This document shows positions 35,901 through 48,020 of a stretch of DNA of 64,000 bases, piece by piece. Both the position numbers and the translations under genes were made by a program. Within the stretch, counting starts at the first letter, position 1; every line of letters starts with the position of its first letter. The stretch is taken from NCBI GenBank assembly GCA_023614405.1, contig CM042688.1, forward strand, positions 379,861,331-379,925,330, read 5' to 3'. Source of the DNA: Avena insularis (taxonomy: Eukaryota > Streptophyta > Magnoliopsida > Poales > Poaceae). The notes below the pieces were generated by a model. The model saw only the letters and a program-made list of their open reading frames with translations. It was not told the origin of the DNA and ran no database searches.

Positions 35901-37593
35901 GACGAGGCAGACGATCTGGAGCTAGGGTTTGGCGTCGGGGCGACGGTGGTTCAGCGCTTCTGGGACTCCTCCTCCTCGACGGCGTGTACGGAGCGGATGC
36001 AGAGGACCTCCTTGTCCTCCTCGATCACCTCCCCGTCACGCTTGTCGTCTGGGTCGAAGCAGCACCGGTGGAGCAGACGGTGGCCGGCGAGAGGAAGCTG
36101 GGGTCGGTGGAGAAGGAGGGAGGAAGGCCAGGGCGCCTCGGCCAGATCTGGAGAGGCCAGAGGAGAGCCGAGAGGGAGTAGATAGGGACGGGAGAGGAGA
36201 GGGGGTGCCGTGGGGGAGTGGGTAGGTTAAAGGTGGCTCACCTTTTTTCCCTCCTTCACGTGCTCGAGCTGGGAGGCCAGGGCAGGCACGGGCAGGGGCT
36301 TCCAGGTGGGGCAGGGCAGGCCAGGCTCGGGTGGTTCGGCGTGGGGCATGCAGGGTAGGGAGAGAGGAGAAAATAGGAGAGGGGAGGCTCGGGCTAGGTT
36401 GGTACTAGGGTTGGGTAGAGAGAGAGGGAGTAGATGAGGTGTGGGACCAGGGAGAGGGGTAGCCAGGTGGGGCCTACAGGGCAGAGAGAGGAGAGAGGCC
36501 GAGAGAGGCAGGTGGGTAGCTAGGTTTTGCTAGAGAGAGAGAGGCTAGATGGAGGGTGGTATGGTAGATGGTGGTAGAGGTGTAGGTGATTAGTGTAGGA
36601 TTTTAGATAGAGGTTTGGGTGATGTGTTTCCTTTTGGCAAGCTCAAGCAAGACCAAAGCAAGATCAAACAAGAGCTAGACCAAAGGGAGGAAGAGATAAA
36701 AGGTGGTGATGGGGTGGATGGAGATGATATTTAGGGTGTAGATGCTTGCATGCATCAAGCATGATCAAACATAAGAGGGGTAGAGAGAGATGTGGGGAAT
36801 GATCCACTCAAAATTCAAATAAAAACCAAAAGGCTAGAATGTGGTGATACTTGCATGGGCCATGCATAAATAATTAATACCATGCTTATTTTGTGAAAAC
36901 AAGATTATTTACATGGCATTATTCTTATGCATTCCAAAATGTGGAGTAAGGCCTAAGCAAAAGAATTTAAGAGAAAGTTCCAAGTGGATTAGATGTAGAT
37001 GATCACATTGGATTATAATTGGGACTAGCTAGTGTGTATATTCCACTAGATGCTTACTATTCCCAAAAATATTCCCACATGAGCATAAATCCATAATAAT
37101 CCATATGGAAGCTAGGAAAAAGGGTTCCACTCACAAGGCATGCAAAGGTGTCCATGTGGCTCTCATATATCAATAATGTGAAAACAACATGATGCTAAGA
37201 TGAGAGCATGTGGAAATAGAATTGGATCCATCCCAACCCACATGAGCTAGAGGTAAAACCAAATAAATTGCAATGCTCATATATGGTGGAATGGTGGAAA
37301 GATGGGGTGATGACAAGAAAGGTGGTGGAGTTAAATAAAAGATATGCCCCCAACTCAACTTGGGCATTTAAACAATATATCAACAACCAAATACAATATC
37401 AAGAGGCAAATACAATTAATAATGCATATGAGATAAGAACCAAATGGAAAAGGGTTTTATATGATGCTCAAATGCAAGGTGGCATGATGACATGAGCATG
37501 ATATAATGATGTTGCAACAATTATATGTTTGAAGTAGCCATTATATTACTAGACCAAGTAGCATTACAATTGTTAGACAATTGGGGTGCTACA
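32911..37593 (-). repeat. 3' LTR of element B (4683 bp)
   Basis: It starts TGTAATTACCTCGGTG and ends GGTGCTACA on the plus strand. It aligns end to end with 42906-47607. AT-rich parts (for example 34830-35260 and 36580-37590) are almost identical between the two LTRs. Parts such as 33450-34110 and 35260-35440 differ by many small indels. A GC-rich part (35290-36240) and an AG-rich part (36370-36560) contain only spurious frames. Confidence 0.93.
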
Positions 37594-37609
37594 ACTCTCC
37601 CCCACTAAA
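37594..37609 (-). other. Polypurine tract of element B
   Basis: The minus strand reads TTTAGTGGGGGAGAGT directly inside the 3' LTR. This is the expected position of the plus-strand primer. Confidence 0.85.
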
Positions 37610-37630
37610 CAGGAATCTCGCCCCGAGATT

Positions 37631-38761
37631 CTAGGAAGAAGAAGAAGGCACAAAGAGGGTAGGATACTTGGCACAGAGCTCATCTTCACATTCCCAAGTG
37701 GCTTCATCAACGGAATGGTGCGACCACTGCACCTTACAGAACTTGATGGACTTGTTGCGAGTCCTTCTTTCTGCGACTTCAAGGATTTTTGTGGGGTGTT
37801 CTTGATAAGACAGGTCTTCTTGGAGATTGATAAGCTCATGGTCCACGGTCCTGCCGGGATCCTTGAAGCACTTCTTGAGCTGAGAGATGTGGAAAACATC
37901 ATGGACCTTGAGTTTTTCCGGGAGCTCAAGAGCATAAGCAACTTCTCCTCTTCTTCCACGAATTTTGAAAGGACCGATGTATCTAGGAGCCAGCTTTGCT
38001 TTGATACCAAAATGGTGCGTGCCTCTCATGGGAGTGACACGAAGGTAAACGAGATCACCAGGGACATACTCCATGTCCGTGTGCTTCCTGTCATAATTGC
38101 TCTTCTGGCGACTTTGAGCAATCCTCAGATTTTCAAGAATGATGTGAACTTTCTCCTCCGCTTGAGTCACAATGTCAGGGCCAAACAATATTCTTTCTCC
38201 TGCACCCGACCAACCAATCGGAGTTCTGCATTTGCAGCCATAGAGAGCCTCAAATGGTGCCATCTTTAGACTTTTCTGGAAGCTGTTGTTGTAAGAGAAT
38301 TCAGCATAAGGAAGACATTCTTCCCACTTCATGCCAAAAGAGATGACACAAGCACAAAGCATATCCTCCAGAATCTGATTGATCCTTTCAACTTGTCCTT
38401 GCGACTGAGGGTGGTAAGCTGTGCTGAAGTTCAACTTTGTTCCCAAAGCATTTTGGAAACTTTCCCAGAACTTGGAAGTGAAGATGCTTCCACGGTCAGA
38501 ACTGATCTCAAGCGGAACCCCATACAGAGAGACAATTCTGATGATATAGACCTCAGCCAACTGAATTGCAGAAATGGTTTCCTTGACGGGGAAGAAGTGA
38601 GCCACTTTAGAAAGCCTGTCAATGACAACAAAGATTGCATTATTGCCCTTCTGCGACCTAGGAAAACCAGTTATGAAGTCCATCTCTACTTTCTCCCATT
38701 TCCATTCCGGGGGTTTCAATGGCTGTAGAAGACCGGAAGGTTTCTGATGAACAGCTTTCAC
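37631..38761 (-). pseudogene. Integrase core and C-terminal chromodomain of element B
   Basis: This open 376-codon stretch contains the catalytic core: first Asp in MDFITGFPRSQ, second Asp in ISSDRGSIFTS, and Glu in GQVERINQ. It is followed by MAPFEALYGCKCRTP and the GPF-containing segment (PRYIGPFKI). The last ~60 residues form a chromodomain (PTKILEVAERRTRNKSI, CKVQWSHHSVDEATWE, CAKYPTLF). Chromodomains in this lineage bind histone marks and steer integration, which fits insertion into heterochromatic repeats. It is truncated at its start by a stop in the zinc-binding region, so it belongs to a broken pol gene. Confidence 0.92.
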
Positions 38762-39067
38762 TCATGCGTACATCACACTCGAGACATACTTGGCACAATA
38801 TCGTTTCAAACCCGGCCACCAATATTGTGTTTTCAAGTCCATGTACATCTTTGTGCTGCCAGGGTGGATAGAAAGAACAGAATCATGCGCCTCCTTGAGA
38901 ACTTGCTCTCTCAAACCCGGGTAGTTCGGAACAAACATCCGGTGTTCAAAGAAAAGCGTGCCTTGGTCATCGACGTGGAAGGACTCATACTTCGGAAGCT
39001 GAAGTTTGGAGATGATCTTTCTTGTGTACGGATCACCAAGCTGAAAGGAGCGAACCTTTTCTTCCAA
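38762..39067 (-). pseudogene. Integrase N-terminal zinc region of element B
   Basis: The linker after RNase H ([19 protein letters not shown]) is followed by the His-His part of the HHCC zinc finger (HDSVLSIHPGSTKMYMDL, TQYWWPGLKRY). The Cys-Cys half is disrupted: the frame reads YVSSVMYA and stops at 38762, one shift away from the expected Cys pair. It overlaps the RNase H piece in another frame, so a second shift lies near 38.95-39.07 kb. Confidence 0.82.
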
Positions 39068-39528
39068 GAGAGGGGTTGCGGAAGGTTCAGGAGATACCCT
39101 TGTTCCACAATTTCAAGGTTGAGCTGACGGAATTCCTCGCACAAGAGAGGTTGTTGTTCTTCCATCATGAGGTTGTTGACATAAGCTTTGCGGCTGAGAG
39201 CATCTGCCATGACATTAGCTTTGCCCGGAGTGTAGTTGATGGTCAAATCAAAATCATTGATTGCTTCAATCCATCTCCTCTGCCGAAGGTTGAGATCAGG
39301 CTGAGTGAAGATATACTTCAAACTCTTGTGATCAGAAAAGATTTCACAATGGTTGCCAAGCAAGTAGTGCCTCCATACTTTCAAAGCAAAGACAACTGCT
39401 GCGAGCTCGAGGTCATGTGTAGGATAGTTGATCTCATGCATCTTCAACTGTCGAGAGGCATAAGCAACAACTTGTTTTTCTTGCAGGAGGACCGCACCCA
39501 ATCCTTGCAAAGAGGCGTCGCAGAATAT
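39068..39528 (-). pseudogene. RNase H of element B
   Basis: Catalytic positions are visible in FCDAS (just after a TAG at about 39529), [22 protein letters not shown] and VMADALSR. It is in the same frame as the upstream RT piece, separated by a single in-frame TAG where a CAG codon would fit. The plus-strand frame covering the same DNA (39022-39900) is an antisense shadow. Confidence 0.88.
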
Positions 39529-40469
39529 CTAGAAGGGCTTGGATGTATCCGGAGGAACCAAGACTGGTGTGGAAGTGAGCTTATCTTTGAGTGTCTCAAA
39601 GCTTGCTTGACATGCAGGAGTCCAAAGGTATTTCTTGCCTTTCTTGAGGAGATCGGTAAGAGGCTTCACTATCTTCGAAAAGTTCTGAACGAAGCGACGG
39701 CAATAACTAGCCAAACCATGGAAACTCCGCACTTCTTTGACATTGACAGGAGGAAGCCATTCAACAATTGTCCTTACAGTTTCTGGGTTGACTACAATGC
39801 CCTTGGCAGAGATGACGTGACCAAGATAGGTTACTTGAGGCAGCCAAAACTCACACTTGGAGAACTTTGCATACAAGCGGTTCTCACGAAGCTTGTTTAG
39901 GACACACCGAAGGTGTTCTTCATGTTCTTCCTTCGACTTAGAATAGACTAGGATGTCATCCAGATAGACCACAACGAACTTGTCAAGATACTCCATGAAA
40001 ACCGAGTTCATGAGCCTCGAGAAGGTGCGTTGGTGAGACCGAAAGACATGACCGTGTACTCATACAGGCCATAGCGGGTGGTGAAAGCTGTTTTGGGAAC
40101 ATCTTCCTTGCGAATCTTGATTTGGTGATAACCACTTCTCAAGTCGAGCTTAGAGAATACCACAGCTCCAGCTAGCTGATCGAAGAGATCATTAATCCGC
40201 GGAAGGGGATATTTATTCTTGATGGTTTTAGCATTGAGAGCCCGATATTCAACACAAAGTCTATCAGTCTCGTCTCGCTTCTTCACAAAGATTGTTGGGC
40301 TACCCCAAGAAGAAGTACTATGCTGAATGAAACCCAACTTCTCTTGTTCATCAAGATGCCGTTTGAGTTCAGCCAACTCAGCAGGACCCATTTTATAAGG
40401 TCGCTTGGAGATAGGAGCGGTACCAGGTTCAAGCTCAATTACAAACTCAACCTCACGATCCGGAGGCAT
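39529..40469 (-). pseudogene. Reverse transcriptase of element B (one frameshift)
   Basis: Two overlapping frames give the RT. 40469-40008 holds [62 protein letters not shown] and FGLTNAP. After a shift near 40010, 40011-39529 holds the catalytic [28 protein letters not shown] and the post-thumb linker [10 protein letters not shown]. The wording is of plant Tekay type and close to, but distinct from, element A. Confidence 0.9.
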
Positions 40470-40930
40470 ACCCGCAACTCTTCGTGAAAGACATCCGGGA
40501 ACTCACAGGACCGGAACACTGAATAGCTTCCATAGCATCATCATTCAGAGCCGCCAAAGAGAAAAGCTGGATAGCAGGAGTCAGACTCGGAGAATAGACT
40601 ATATGGCCTTCAGGAATCTTCAGAGAAACCGAGCGTTCAGCACAATCAATCACAGCTGCATTTGCTGTCAACCAATCCATGCCCAAGATGACATCAATGT
40701 CGATTGCCCGCAACAATTAAGGAAGCCGAGAACGAAGAGCCACCAATCTCAATTTGATTGCCATGGCTGATTTTAGAAGCTGCCATTGTTGCTCCGGAGA
40801 GAAAGGACCATTAACCGCTTAAGGAGAGGATCCATAGCTAACTCATGCTCATTTGCAAACTTGTGAGACACAAAGAATGCGATGCAGAATCAAACAAAAC
40901 TCGTGCAGGACTGAGTTAACGGAAAGCATA
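40453..40930 (-). pseudogene. Protease of element B (degenerate)
   Basis: The C-terminal part is clear (IDVILGMDWLTANAAVIDCAERSV). The active-site region near 40880-40895 reads LFDSASHS, lacking the Gly of the usual Asp-Ser-Gly-Ala, and lies in a different frame. It should be inactive. It joins RT through a shift at about 40470. Confidence 0.75.
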
Positions 40931-42038
40931 CCCATCACAACTCCAGTGCATGCTCGGCTTGAGCGGCGTTACACAGCTTAGCACGAGCAAGAGACCCGGC
41001 TTGGTGTTGATGTTGAGAGCCCGAGGTGGTGGTGCGAACCAAAGGAGAGCTTGCAGATCTTGGAGGTGGTAGAGGAAGAGCCTTGTTTTCATCGGCAGCC
41101 CAGATCGATGCCCAGTGTCTCCACAAGTGAAACAAGCACAGTGGACGTGGAGCAACGTGGCTGGGGACTCCGCCAGCGCCCGTGGTAGTGGTGGTTGTAG
41201 CCCCGGAGCGGCGGTGAGGAAGTTTGGTGGCCTTGCCGCCAAGCTTGAAGGTCTTGGTGGAGCCGGAGCGACGGTGGGGTGTTAGGAACCCGCATAACGA
41301 CGCTTAGAAGGAGTTGACATAGCTGAAGAGCTTGCTGCATCGCGGTTGTGTTTCTTTGACTCCTCAAACACTTTCCTACTTGCTTCTTCCTGCAGAGCTG
41401 TATGCTGGAGTTCTAGAAAAGACGCCGGCCTTGCGTGTGTGATTGCATATTTAATCGATGCATTGAGCCCTTGCCTGAATCTCTTTTGCTTCTTCTTGTC
41501 ATCAGAGATCTCATCGCCACCATAACGAGAAAGGTTCATGAAGTTCCTGATGTAGGTATTGACATTGTCATTGCCACCTTGAGGTTGAGAAACACTTCCT
41601 TCATCCTCTCCATGACAATTTCGACAGATATCGCTCTTTGAAAGCTCCAGTGAACTGTCCCCAAGTAGGCTGAAAACCGGCTTGGCCTTCGTGTAATTCT
41701 CCCACCAGAGCTGCATCTCCTTCGTAAGGTGAGTAGCACACTTTACCCATTCTTGCTCAGAACATCAGTGATCATCGCAGCCTTGACATCTCACGCAACC
41801 AATCATCAACATCAAGTGGTTGATCAGAAACATCAAACTGGCGTGGGTTGAACTTCAGAAAGCTTTTGATGTCTCCTCGCTTGGGAGGTGGAGGTAGCGG
41901 AACAAACTCATTCCTCCTGACACTTTCTTCAAAACGCTGCTGGTTCTGCTGCATTGCTGCCAAGGCATTGGCGATGCTTGACAACGCTGCCCCCAGTTCA
42001 GGTTGTATGTCCTCCTCAGAACGGCGTGGTGGTGCCAT
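40916..42038 (-). pseudogene. gag of element B
   Basis: I place the start at 42038 (MAPPRRSEEDIQPEL) rather than at an upstream Met at 42059, because gag proteins of this family begin in this way. A Gln-rich helical segment (NALAAMQQNQQRFEES) is followed by the FNPRQFDVSDQPLDVDDWL core. After shifts near 41770 and 41720 come MQLWWENYTKAKP, YIRNFMNLSRYGGDEI, KRFRQGLNASIKY and EEASRKVFEES. A zinc-knuckle remnant CFTCGDTGHRSG near 41130 lacks its final Cys in frame. At least three shifts break it. Confidence 0.8.
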
Positions 42039-42650
42039 CCTGTTATTGATATAAAACACAAGTCAGTACTATGATGGAAAATAATAATAATCCAAGATAG
42101 TACCAAGATGGAATTAACCAAGATTAAAGGATACAATTTACTAAGATGATATTAAAATATCAACAAAGTTCAAAGCACCTAGAAGATATTAAGCATATCG
42201 CACACGACTGAAAAGGAGTGTGGTACACAAATATATCAAAGAAAAATTTTCCGCAAATTTCGGCATTAAAATACCAATAGATGCGCAAAATCACTTAACG
42301 AATCAAGATTAGTGACTCTACCAATTCAATATACAAGAGCGAATGATAAGAGTAGTGGTATGGTCGCGACTCCATCCCGCACTCAAATCATTACTCCGCA
42401 CATGAACAAGTAGAACACATATCCCAACACCTTCTTCTCACGATGAACCTAAAGATTAGTAACTACGGAAACGAACACCCCAACCAAGATAACGTCGGAT
42501 AACAAAGAGTGAGACAGATCGCGGCGGTATACAACAAATCAGATAGATCGCGTCGGTTTGCAAAAGCCTGTTGGTATGGAATGTACCAACAGTTGATAAC
42601 CAAAGGCAGATTGCGATAACAACTTGGATGCAACAGATAGACAAGGAATT

Positions 42651-42667
42651 ACACACACACACACACA
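42651..42667. repeat. (AC)n microsatellite in the leader of element B
   Basis: A short perfect AC run of about eight units lies between gag and the primer site. The surrounding 42060-42889 is the untranslated leader, in which I see no gene. Confidence 0.9.
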
Positions 42668-42889
42668 ACCTATGGTACTACGGAAACCCAGAACACGTGA
42701 ATCCTAGTTTGAATTTTGAGAAGAGGATTGAAAACGTTACACTTCCTTACCAGAAAAGGGTGGTGGTTGGGTAAGAAGAAAAGTGGAAGCAGTCCTACTC
42801 TCGCGTTTGTTTTTCCATAGTATACATAGCTACCAAAAATATTTTCTAGACTGACAACGACCATTTGGCTGAGACCCTGAAGGGCGGGA

Positions 42890-42903
42890 TGGCTCTGATA
42901 CCA
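42890..42903 (-). other. Primer-binding site of element B
   Basis: The minus strand reads TGGTATCAGAGCCA, two bases from the 5' LTR edge. It is the same initiator-Met-tRNA type as element A. Confidence 0.92.
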
Positions 42904-42905
42904 AT

Positions 42906-45900
42906 TGTAACTACCTCGGTGAATTACGCTCCTAGTTACAAGCCTAGATGAGCAAAAATGGTTGAAATAATGCAATTGGGGCCCAAATGCCACTCACAGT
43001 AGACCTTTCGCCGTCCCAACCATTTCCAAACATCGGACAAGAACGGGCGCGAATCGGCAAAGGAAGGGATCAACTACATACACAAATGAGTATGTATGCA
43101 AGCCACCATACAATGGTTCTCAGAGTCATTCCATCTAAAAAGAAAGGAAATATAGCAACGCCATACGGCAAGATCCAAATATCCTAGATAGATATAATAG
43201 TTTAGGATATCTCCTCATATATCAAACATCAGAGTATCAGGCGGAAGCGGAAGACAAAATCCGAGTACGGATAAGAAGCAAATCGGCATAAGATGCCCCA
43301 TAAATAAACACATCCCGCCCAAAGATCTCACGGATCCCCGTTCCCGGAATCTCTACACCGAATGATCGTTGCCCACATCGTCCGTCTCCTCCACCCAGTA
43401 TCCATCTTGCGAGGGTACCTGTTCATCTGAATCAAATAATTTATCGTGTGAGACCCTAGGGGTACTCAGCAAGTCTTTATGCCTCTAAAGGGGACACATC
43501 CTGGGGTGACGCAATTGCAGCAAAAGATAAACCCTAACAATTCTAGAGATACTCGCTAACCATCCGCCTAACCAGAGATAGACGGATGTCCGTGAATTAA
43601 TACAACAGTTATAACAGTAATATTAACAGATCCATCCTCCTCCCCGCTTACCGACGAGGAAGCGGACGAACAACCCCCCCATCCGTTGGCAGTTTTACTA
43701 ACCATTCAATGAGTGTTGCACTATTTACTAGTCAGTTATTTAGTCAAATTTAAAGCGGTACTTTAGTTATTCTTGTCTATGATCGAGAAACTGTGCTCCA
43801 AGTCGTCCATAACCGCGGACACGGCTTTCAGAAAGTTTTACCCTGCAGGGGTGCACAAATAGCAACACACACTCGATCAACCTCGGAAAAACCAAATCAA
43901 AACCCAATGAGGCAGTCACGACAAAGCGATCACAGGATTCATAAATATTTCAAGGGGCCACCCCATTAAGCTACCCACGACGAAGTTGGCCAACTTCGAG
44001 ACGGACTCAAGGTTTGCGTCAATGGCTGTAAACGACTGGGAACCCGAAAATGTTACTGGGCTTGTCGATACCGCGAAAACACTCCGCTTACCTAAACAGA
44101 ACAGGTGCAGTACATAGCACAATTTTAAATAAAGCAGTAAAGCATGGCATAAGTACAGGATAGTAAATAAAACCTCAAACTAGTTTGTGGCCCCAAGAAA
44201 TAAGAATGAATCAAGCTCTGGCTCAGGGGGGTTCATAAGCCTCCCGGATGTGGATAGCGCGAATATTCAAGGAACAGGAATCAAGTACTCGGGGTCCTAC
44301 GGGACACAAGTGAGCCTGAAAAACCAAATAGCGAATATGGCTCACCGATGCCACTTTCATTAGTTATCCCATTACTACTCAGGTTAAGTTGTTTAGGTAC
44401 CTCGTTATCCATCGACACTCACATACCCTACACATGCTGTTCTCGACTGCATGGCTCGAGACAACTCTGTAGTAATGGCTCATGGGATGGAGGAACAAGC
44501 TTCGGTGGGGTTTAAAAGTAAAGGCTATGCAATACTTGGGATTCAATTTAATGCAATCGCGACTCAATGATGCAAGAATAAGAAAGAGGCAATAGGTACT
44601 ATATGTATGCAAGCATGTGGTAGTGCTTTCAGCGGCAGCTTTGAAGCGAGGGACGGATCTGGGTAGTTCTCCCTGGTTTCTTGATATATCCCCTTTCGCC
44701 GTCTATTCAGGAAGAACCAAACAAACAAGGGCCAACATAAATAAAGTGCACAAGCATATGAATAAGATGCGTCAAGCAAACAATCATGCCATGATGAATG
44801 ATGCACAATTTGCATGGCAATAAAGTAGCATGGCATGGGTGAGGTGTGGAATACAAGGAATAAGCATTTTATTGAGCTTAGGCCACATTTTATCCTCATA
44901 TTAGTTGCTGTATACTTTATATTTATATGATGCATGCTTCAAATCAAAACATGGAATGCATAAACAGAAAGGTCTCGTCGAGCTAATCATTTTAGACATA
45001 TTATTTGTTAAATTTGGAGTTATAAAACAAAAGTTATTAATTAATTAAGGTAAAAGGGCATTTTATTGTAATTTTAATCAACTTGGAAAAATAAAGTGTT
45101 CAAAATATATTTTGGATGGCATATTTGAGTTCCTCACATTTTTCTGATTTGAAAACATATATTATTTGCATTATTTGGATTTATATGTTAAAAGATATTT
45201 AAAAACAGATTTAAATTTGAATTTGAATTAATTTTGAAAAGATTTGAATTAAAACAGATTACAGGAAAAACTTTTGTCACTCCCTCGAACCTAGCCACAG
45301 ACACTGACCAGTGTGTCCAGCGTTGACTCGAAAGACCACATGAAAGCTTTTATCACCATGAAATTCTAGCCCCAGCGAATGACAGGTGGGGCCACAGCAT
45401 CTCCAGGGCCACACGCGGGCGAGCCAGCGGTGACGCGACACGTGGGCGATCCAGGGGTACTGCGGGTTGAGTTTTAAAAAGGCTAGGGGGTGTTCTGTAA
45501 AACGTGCAGAGAGGCTGACGGTGGGGCAGGCTGGACCGCGGGCTTAGGAGTAAAAAGCTATAGGGGGGTTTCTGCAAAAACGGTGACACGGTACTGTGGA
45601 TCTTCCTCTGCGCTGCGGACGGGTCGGTGCACGACAGGGCACGGGGCGCGGCGCGCGGGATCGAACTCTGGACCTGGCGTGCGCGCGCGTAGGCGGATAC
45701 CGCTGCGGTGGCCTGGCGTTGTTGTCAGGGAGGTGGGCGTGGCCTAGGTGAGGTGCTACGTGGAGCGAGAGCGTGCAGACGCCAGTGCACTCCGGCACGC
45801 GGAGTCCGTTCGACGGAAAGTCCGGCTAGGCTAGGGCGGTTCAGAGAGGCGGACCAAGTCAGGGGGGTGGAGAGGCTCACCGCGAGGCCTCGGTGGGCGT

Positions 45901-47607
45901 GGTCGGCAGGGAGCGGTCGATCGGCGACGAGGCAGACGATCTGGAGCTAGGGTTTGGCGTCGGGGCGGCGGTGGTTCAGCGCTTCTGGGACTCCTCCTCC
46001 TCGACGGCGTGTACGGAGCGGATGCAGAGGACCTCCTTGTCCTCCTCGATCACCTCCCCGTCGCGCTTGTCGTCTGGGTCGAGCCACGGTGGAAGCCGTG
46101 GTGGTGGCGAGAGGAAGCTGGGGGATGGAGAAGGAGGAGGAAGGCAGGCGCCTCGGCCAGATCTAGAGAGCCGAGAGGAGAGCCGAGAGGGAGTAGATAG
46201 GGACGGGAGAGGAGAGGGGGTGCCGTGGGGGAGTGGGTAGGTTAAAGGTGGCTCGGCCACCTTTTTCCCCCTCCTTCACGTGCTCGAGCTGGGAGGCCAG
46301 GGCAGGCACGGGCAGGGGCTTCCAGGTGGGGCAGGGCAGGCCAGGCTCGGGTGGTTCGGCGTGGGGCATGCAGGGCAGGGAGAGAGGAGAAAAGAGGAGA
46401 GGGGAGGCTCGGGCTAGGTTGGTACTAGGGTTGGGTAGAGAGAGAGAGGGAGTAGATGAGGTGTGGGACCAGGGAGAGGGGTAGCTGTGTGGGCCTACAG
46501 GCGAGAGAGGAGAGAGGCCGAGAGAGGCGGGTGGGTAGCTAGGTTTTGCTAGAGAGAGAGGCTAGATGGAGGGTGGTATGGATGGTGGTAGAGGTGTAGG
46601 TGATTAGTGTAGGATTTTAGATAGAGGTTTGGGTGATGTGTTTCCTTTTGGCAAGCTCAAGCAAGAACAAAGCAAGATCAAACAAGAGCTAGACCAAAGG
46701 GAGGAAGAGATAAAAGGTGGTGATGGGGTGGATGGAGATGATATTTAGGGTGTAGATGCTTGCATGCATCAAGCATGATCAAACATAAGAGGGGTAGAGA
46801 GAGATGTGGGGAATGATCCACTCAAAATTCAAATAAAAACCAAAAGGCTAGAATGTGGTGATACTTGCATGGGCCATGCATAAATAATTAATACCATGCT
46901 TATTTTGTGAAAACAAGATTATTTACATGGCATTATTCTTATGCATTCCAAAATGTGGAGTAAGGCCTAAGCAAAAGAATTTAAGAGAAAGTTCCAAGTG
47001 GATTAGATGGAGATGATCACATTGGATTATAATTGGGACTTGCTAGTGTGTATATTCCACTAGATGCTTACTATTCCCAAAAATATTCCCACATGAGCAT
47101 AAATCCATAATAATCCATATGGAAGCTAGGAAAAAGGGTTCCACTCACAAGGCATGCAAAGGTGGCCATGTGGCTCTCATATATCAATAATGTGAAAACA
47201 ACATGATGCTAAGATGAGAGCATGTGGAAATAGAATTGGATCCATCCCAACCCACATGAGCTAGAGGTAAAACCAAATAAATTGCAATGCTCATATATAG
47301 TGGAATGGTGGAAAGATGGGGTGATGACAAGAAAGGTGGTGGAGTTAAATAAAAGATATGCCCCCAACTCAACTTGGGCATTTAAACAATATATCAACAA
47401 CCAAATACAATATCAAGAGGCAAATACAATTAATAATGCATATGAGATAAGAACCAAATGGAAAAGGGTTTTATATGATGCTCAAATGCAAGGTGGCATG
47501 ATGACATGAGCATGATATAATGATGTTGCAACAATTATATGTTTGAAGTAGCCATTATATTACTAGACCAAGTAGCATTACAATTGTTAGACATTTGGGG
47601 TGCTACA
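42906..47607 (-). repeat. 5' LTR of element B (4702 bp)
   Basis: It starts TGTAACTACCTCGGTG next to the primer site and ends GGGTGCTACA before the target duplication. It pairs with 32911-37593. The longer length comes from scattered small insertions relative to the 3' LTR. It has the same GC-rich (45290-46260) and AG-rich (46370-46560) parts without a recognisable gene. Confidence 0.93.
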
Positions 47608-47612
47608 CTCGG
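47608..47612. other. Right target-site duplication of element B (CTCGG)
   Basis: Five bases directly after the TGCTACA terminus pair with 32906-32910. The Tat coding sequence resumes at 47613. Confidence 0.85.
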
Positions 47613-48020
47613 GGGCTGGCGTGGTGCTCAAATCACCCCAAGGAGATAAACTTATATACGTGTTGCAGATCCACTTCACAGCGAAAAATAATATTGCCGA
47701 GTATGAAGCACTGCTACATGGAATCCGGATTGCTAAGGATATTGGCATCCGACGTTTGATGTGTTATGGAGATTCGGATCTTGTTGCTCAACAAGTGTCG
47801 GATATTTGTAATGCAAATAAACGCATGGCAGCATACAAAGCTGTCATGGATGATCTATCTAAATCATTCGAAGGGTTTGAAGTTCAACACATCCCTCGAG
47901 TAGAAAATGAGGAAGCATATGCACTATCTCGGATAGGTTCTGCGCGGAAAGAGCCCCTGGATGGCTCTTTTTTAGAGCACCTCAAAGTTCCCTCAATAAA
48001 GGGTGTAGATGAGGAATATC
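47613..48020 (+). pseudogene. Second (archaeal-type) RNase H of the Tat element, right fragment
   Basis: The domain resumes with AGVVLKSPQGDKLIYVLQ, then NNIAEYEALLHGIRIAKD (catalytic Glu), MCYGDSDLVAQQV (Asp) and HIPRVENEEAYALSR, where the last usual Asp (N-x-x-A-D-A-L) reads Tyr. It is open and continuous with the integrase, while the first part of the domain lies at 32851-32910. Confidence 0.88.

Larger units (their letters stand above)
32911..47607 (-). mobile_element. Tekay-like chromovirus element B, nested in the Tat element
   Basis: This is a 14,697-bp insert bounded by TG...CA LTRs (32911-37593 and 42906-47607) and a 5-bp target duplication. The internal region (37594-42905, 5.3 kb) reads on the minus strand as primer site, gag, protease, RT, RNase H, integrase with chromodomain, and purine tract. 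It is a different family from element A, with different LTRs and no detectable extra ORF before gag. The frame changes several times in gag, protease, RT and the integrase N-terminus, so it is inactive, although the C-terminal 376 codons are open. Confidence 0.93.

Noticed and set aside
35465..36225. GC-rich frames in the 3' LTR of element B (and 45490-46484 in the 5' LTR) as genes
   Set aside because: They occur in both LTRs but are not conserved in frame between the copies, and they lack recognisable domains.
37586..38269. 227-codon plus-strand frame
   Set aside because: It lies opposite the open integrase-chromodomain frame and has no domain of its own.
39022..39900. 292-codon plus-strand frame
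   Set aside because: It is the antisense shadow of element B RNase H/RT, whose catalytic motifs are clear on the minus strand.
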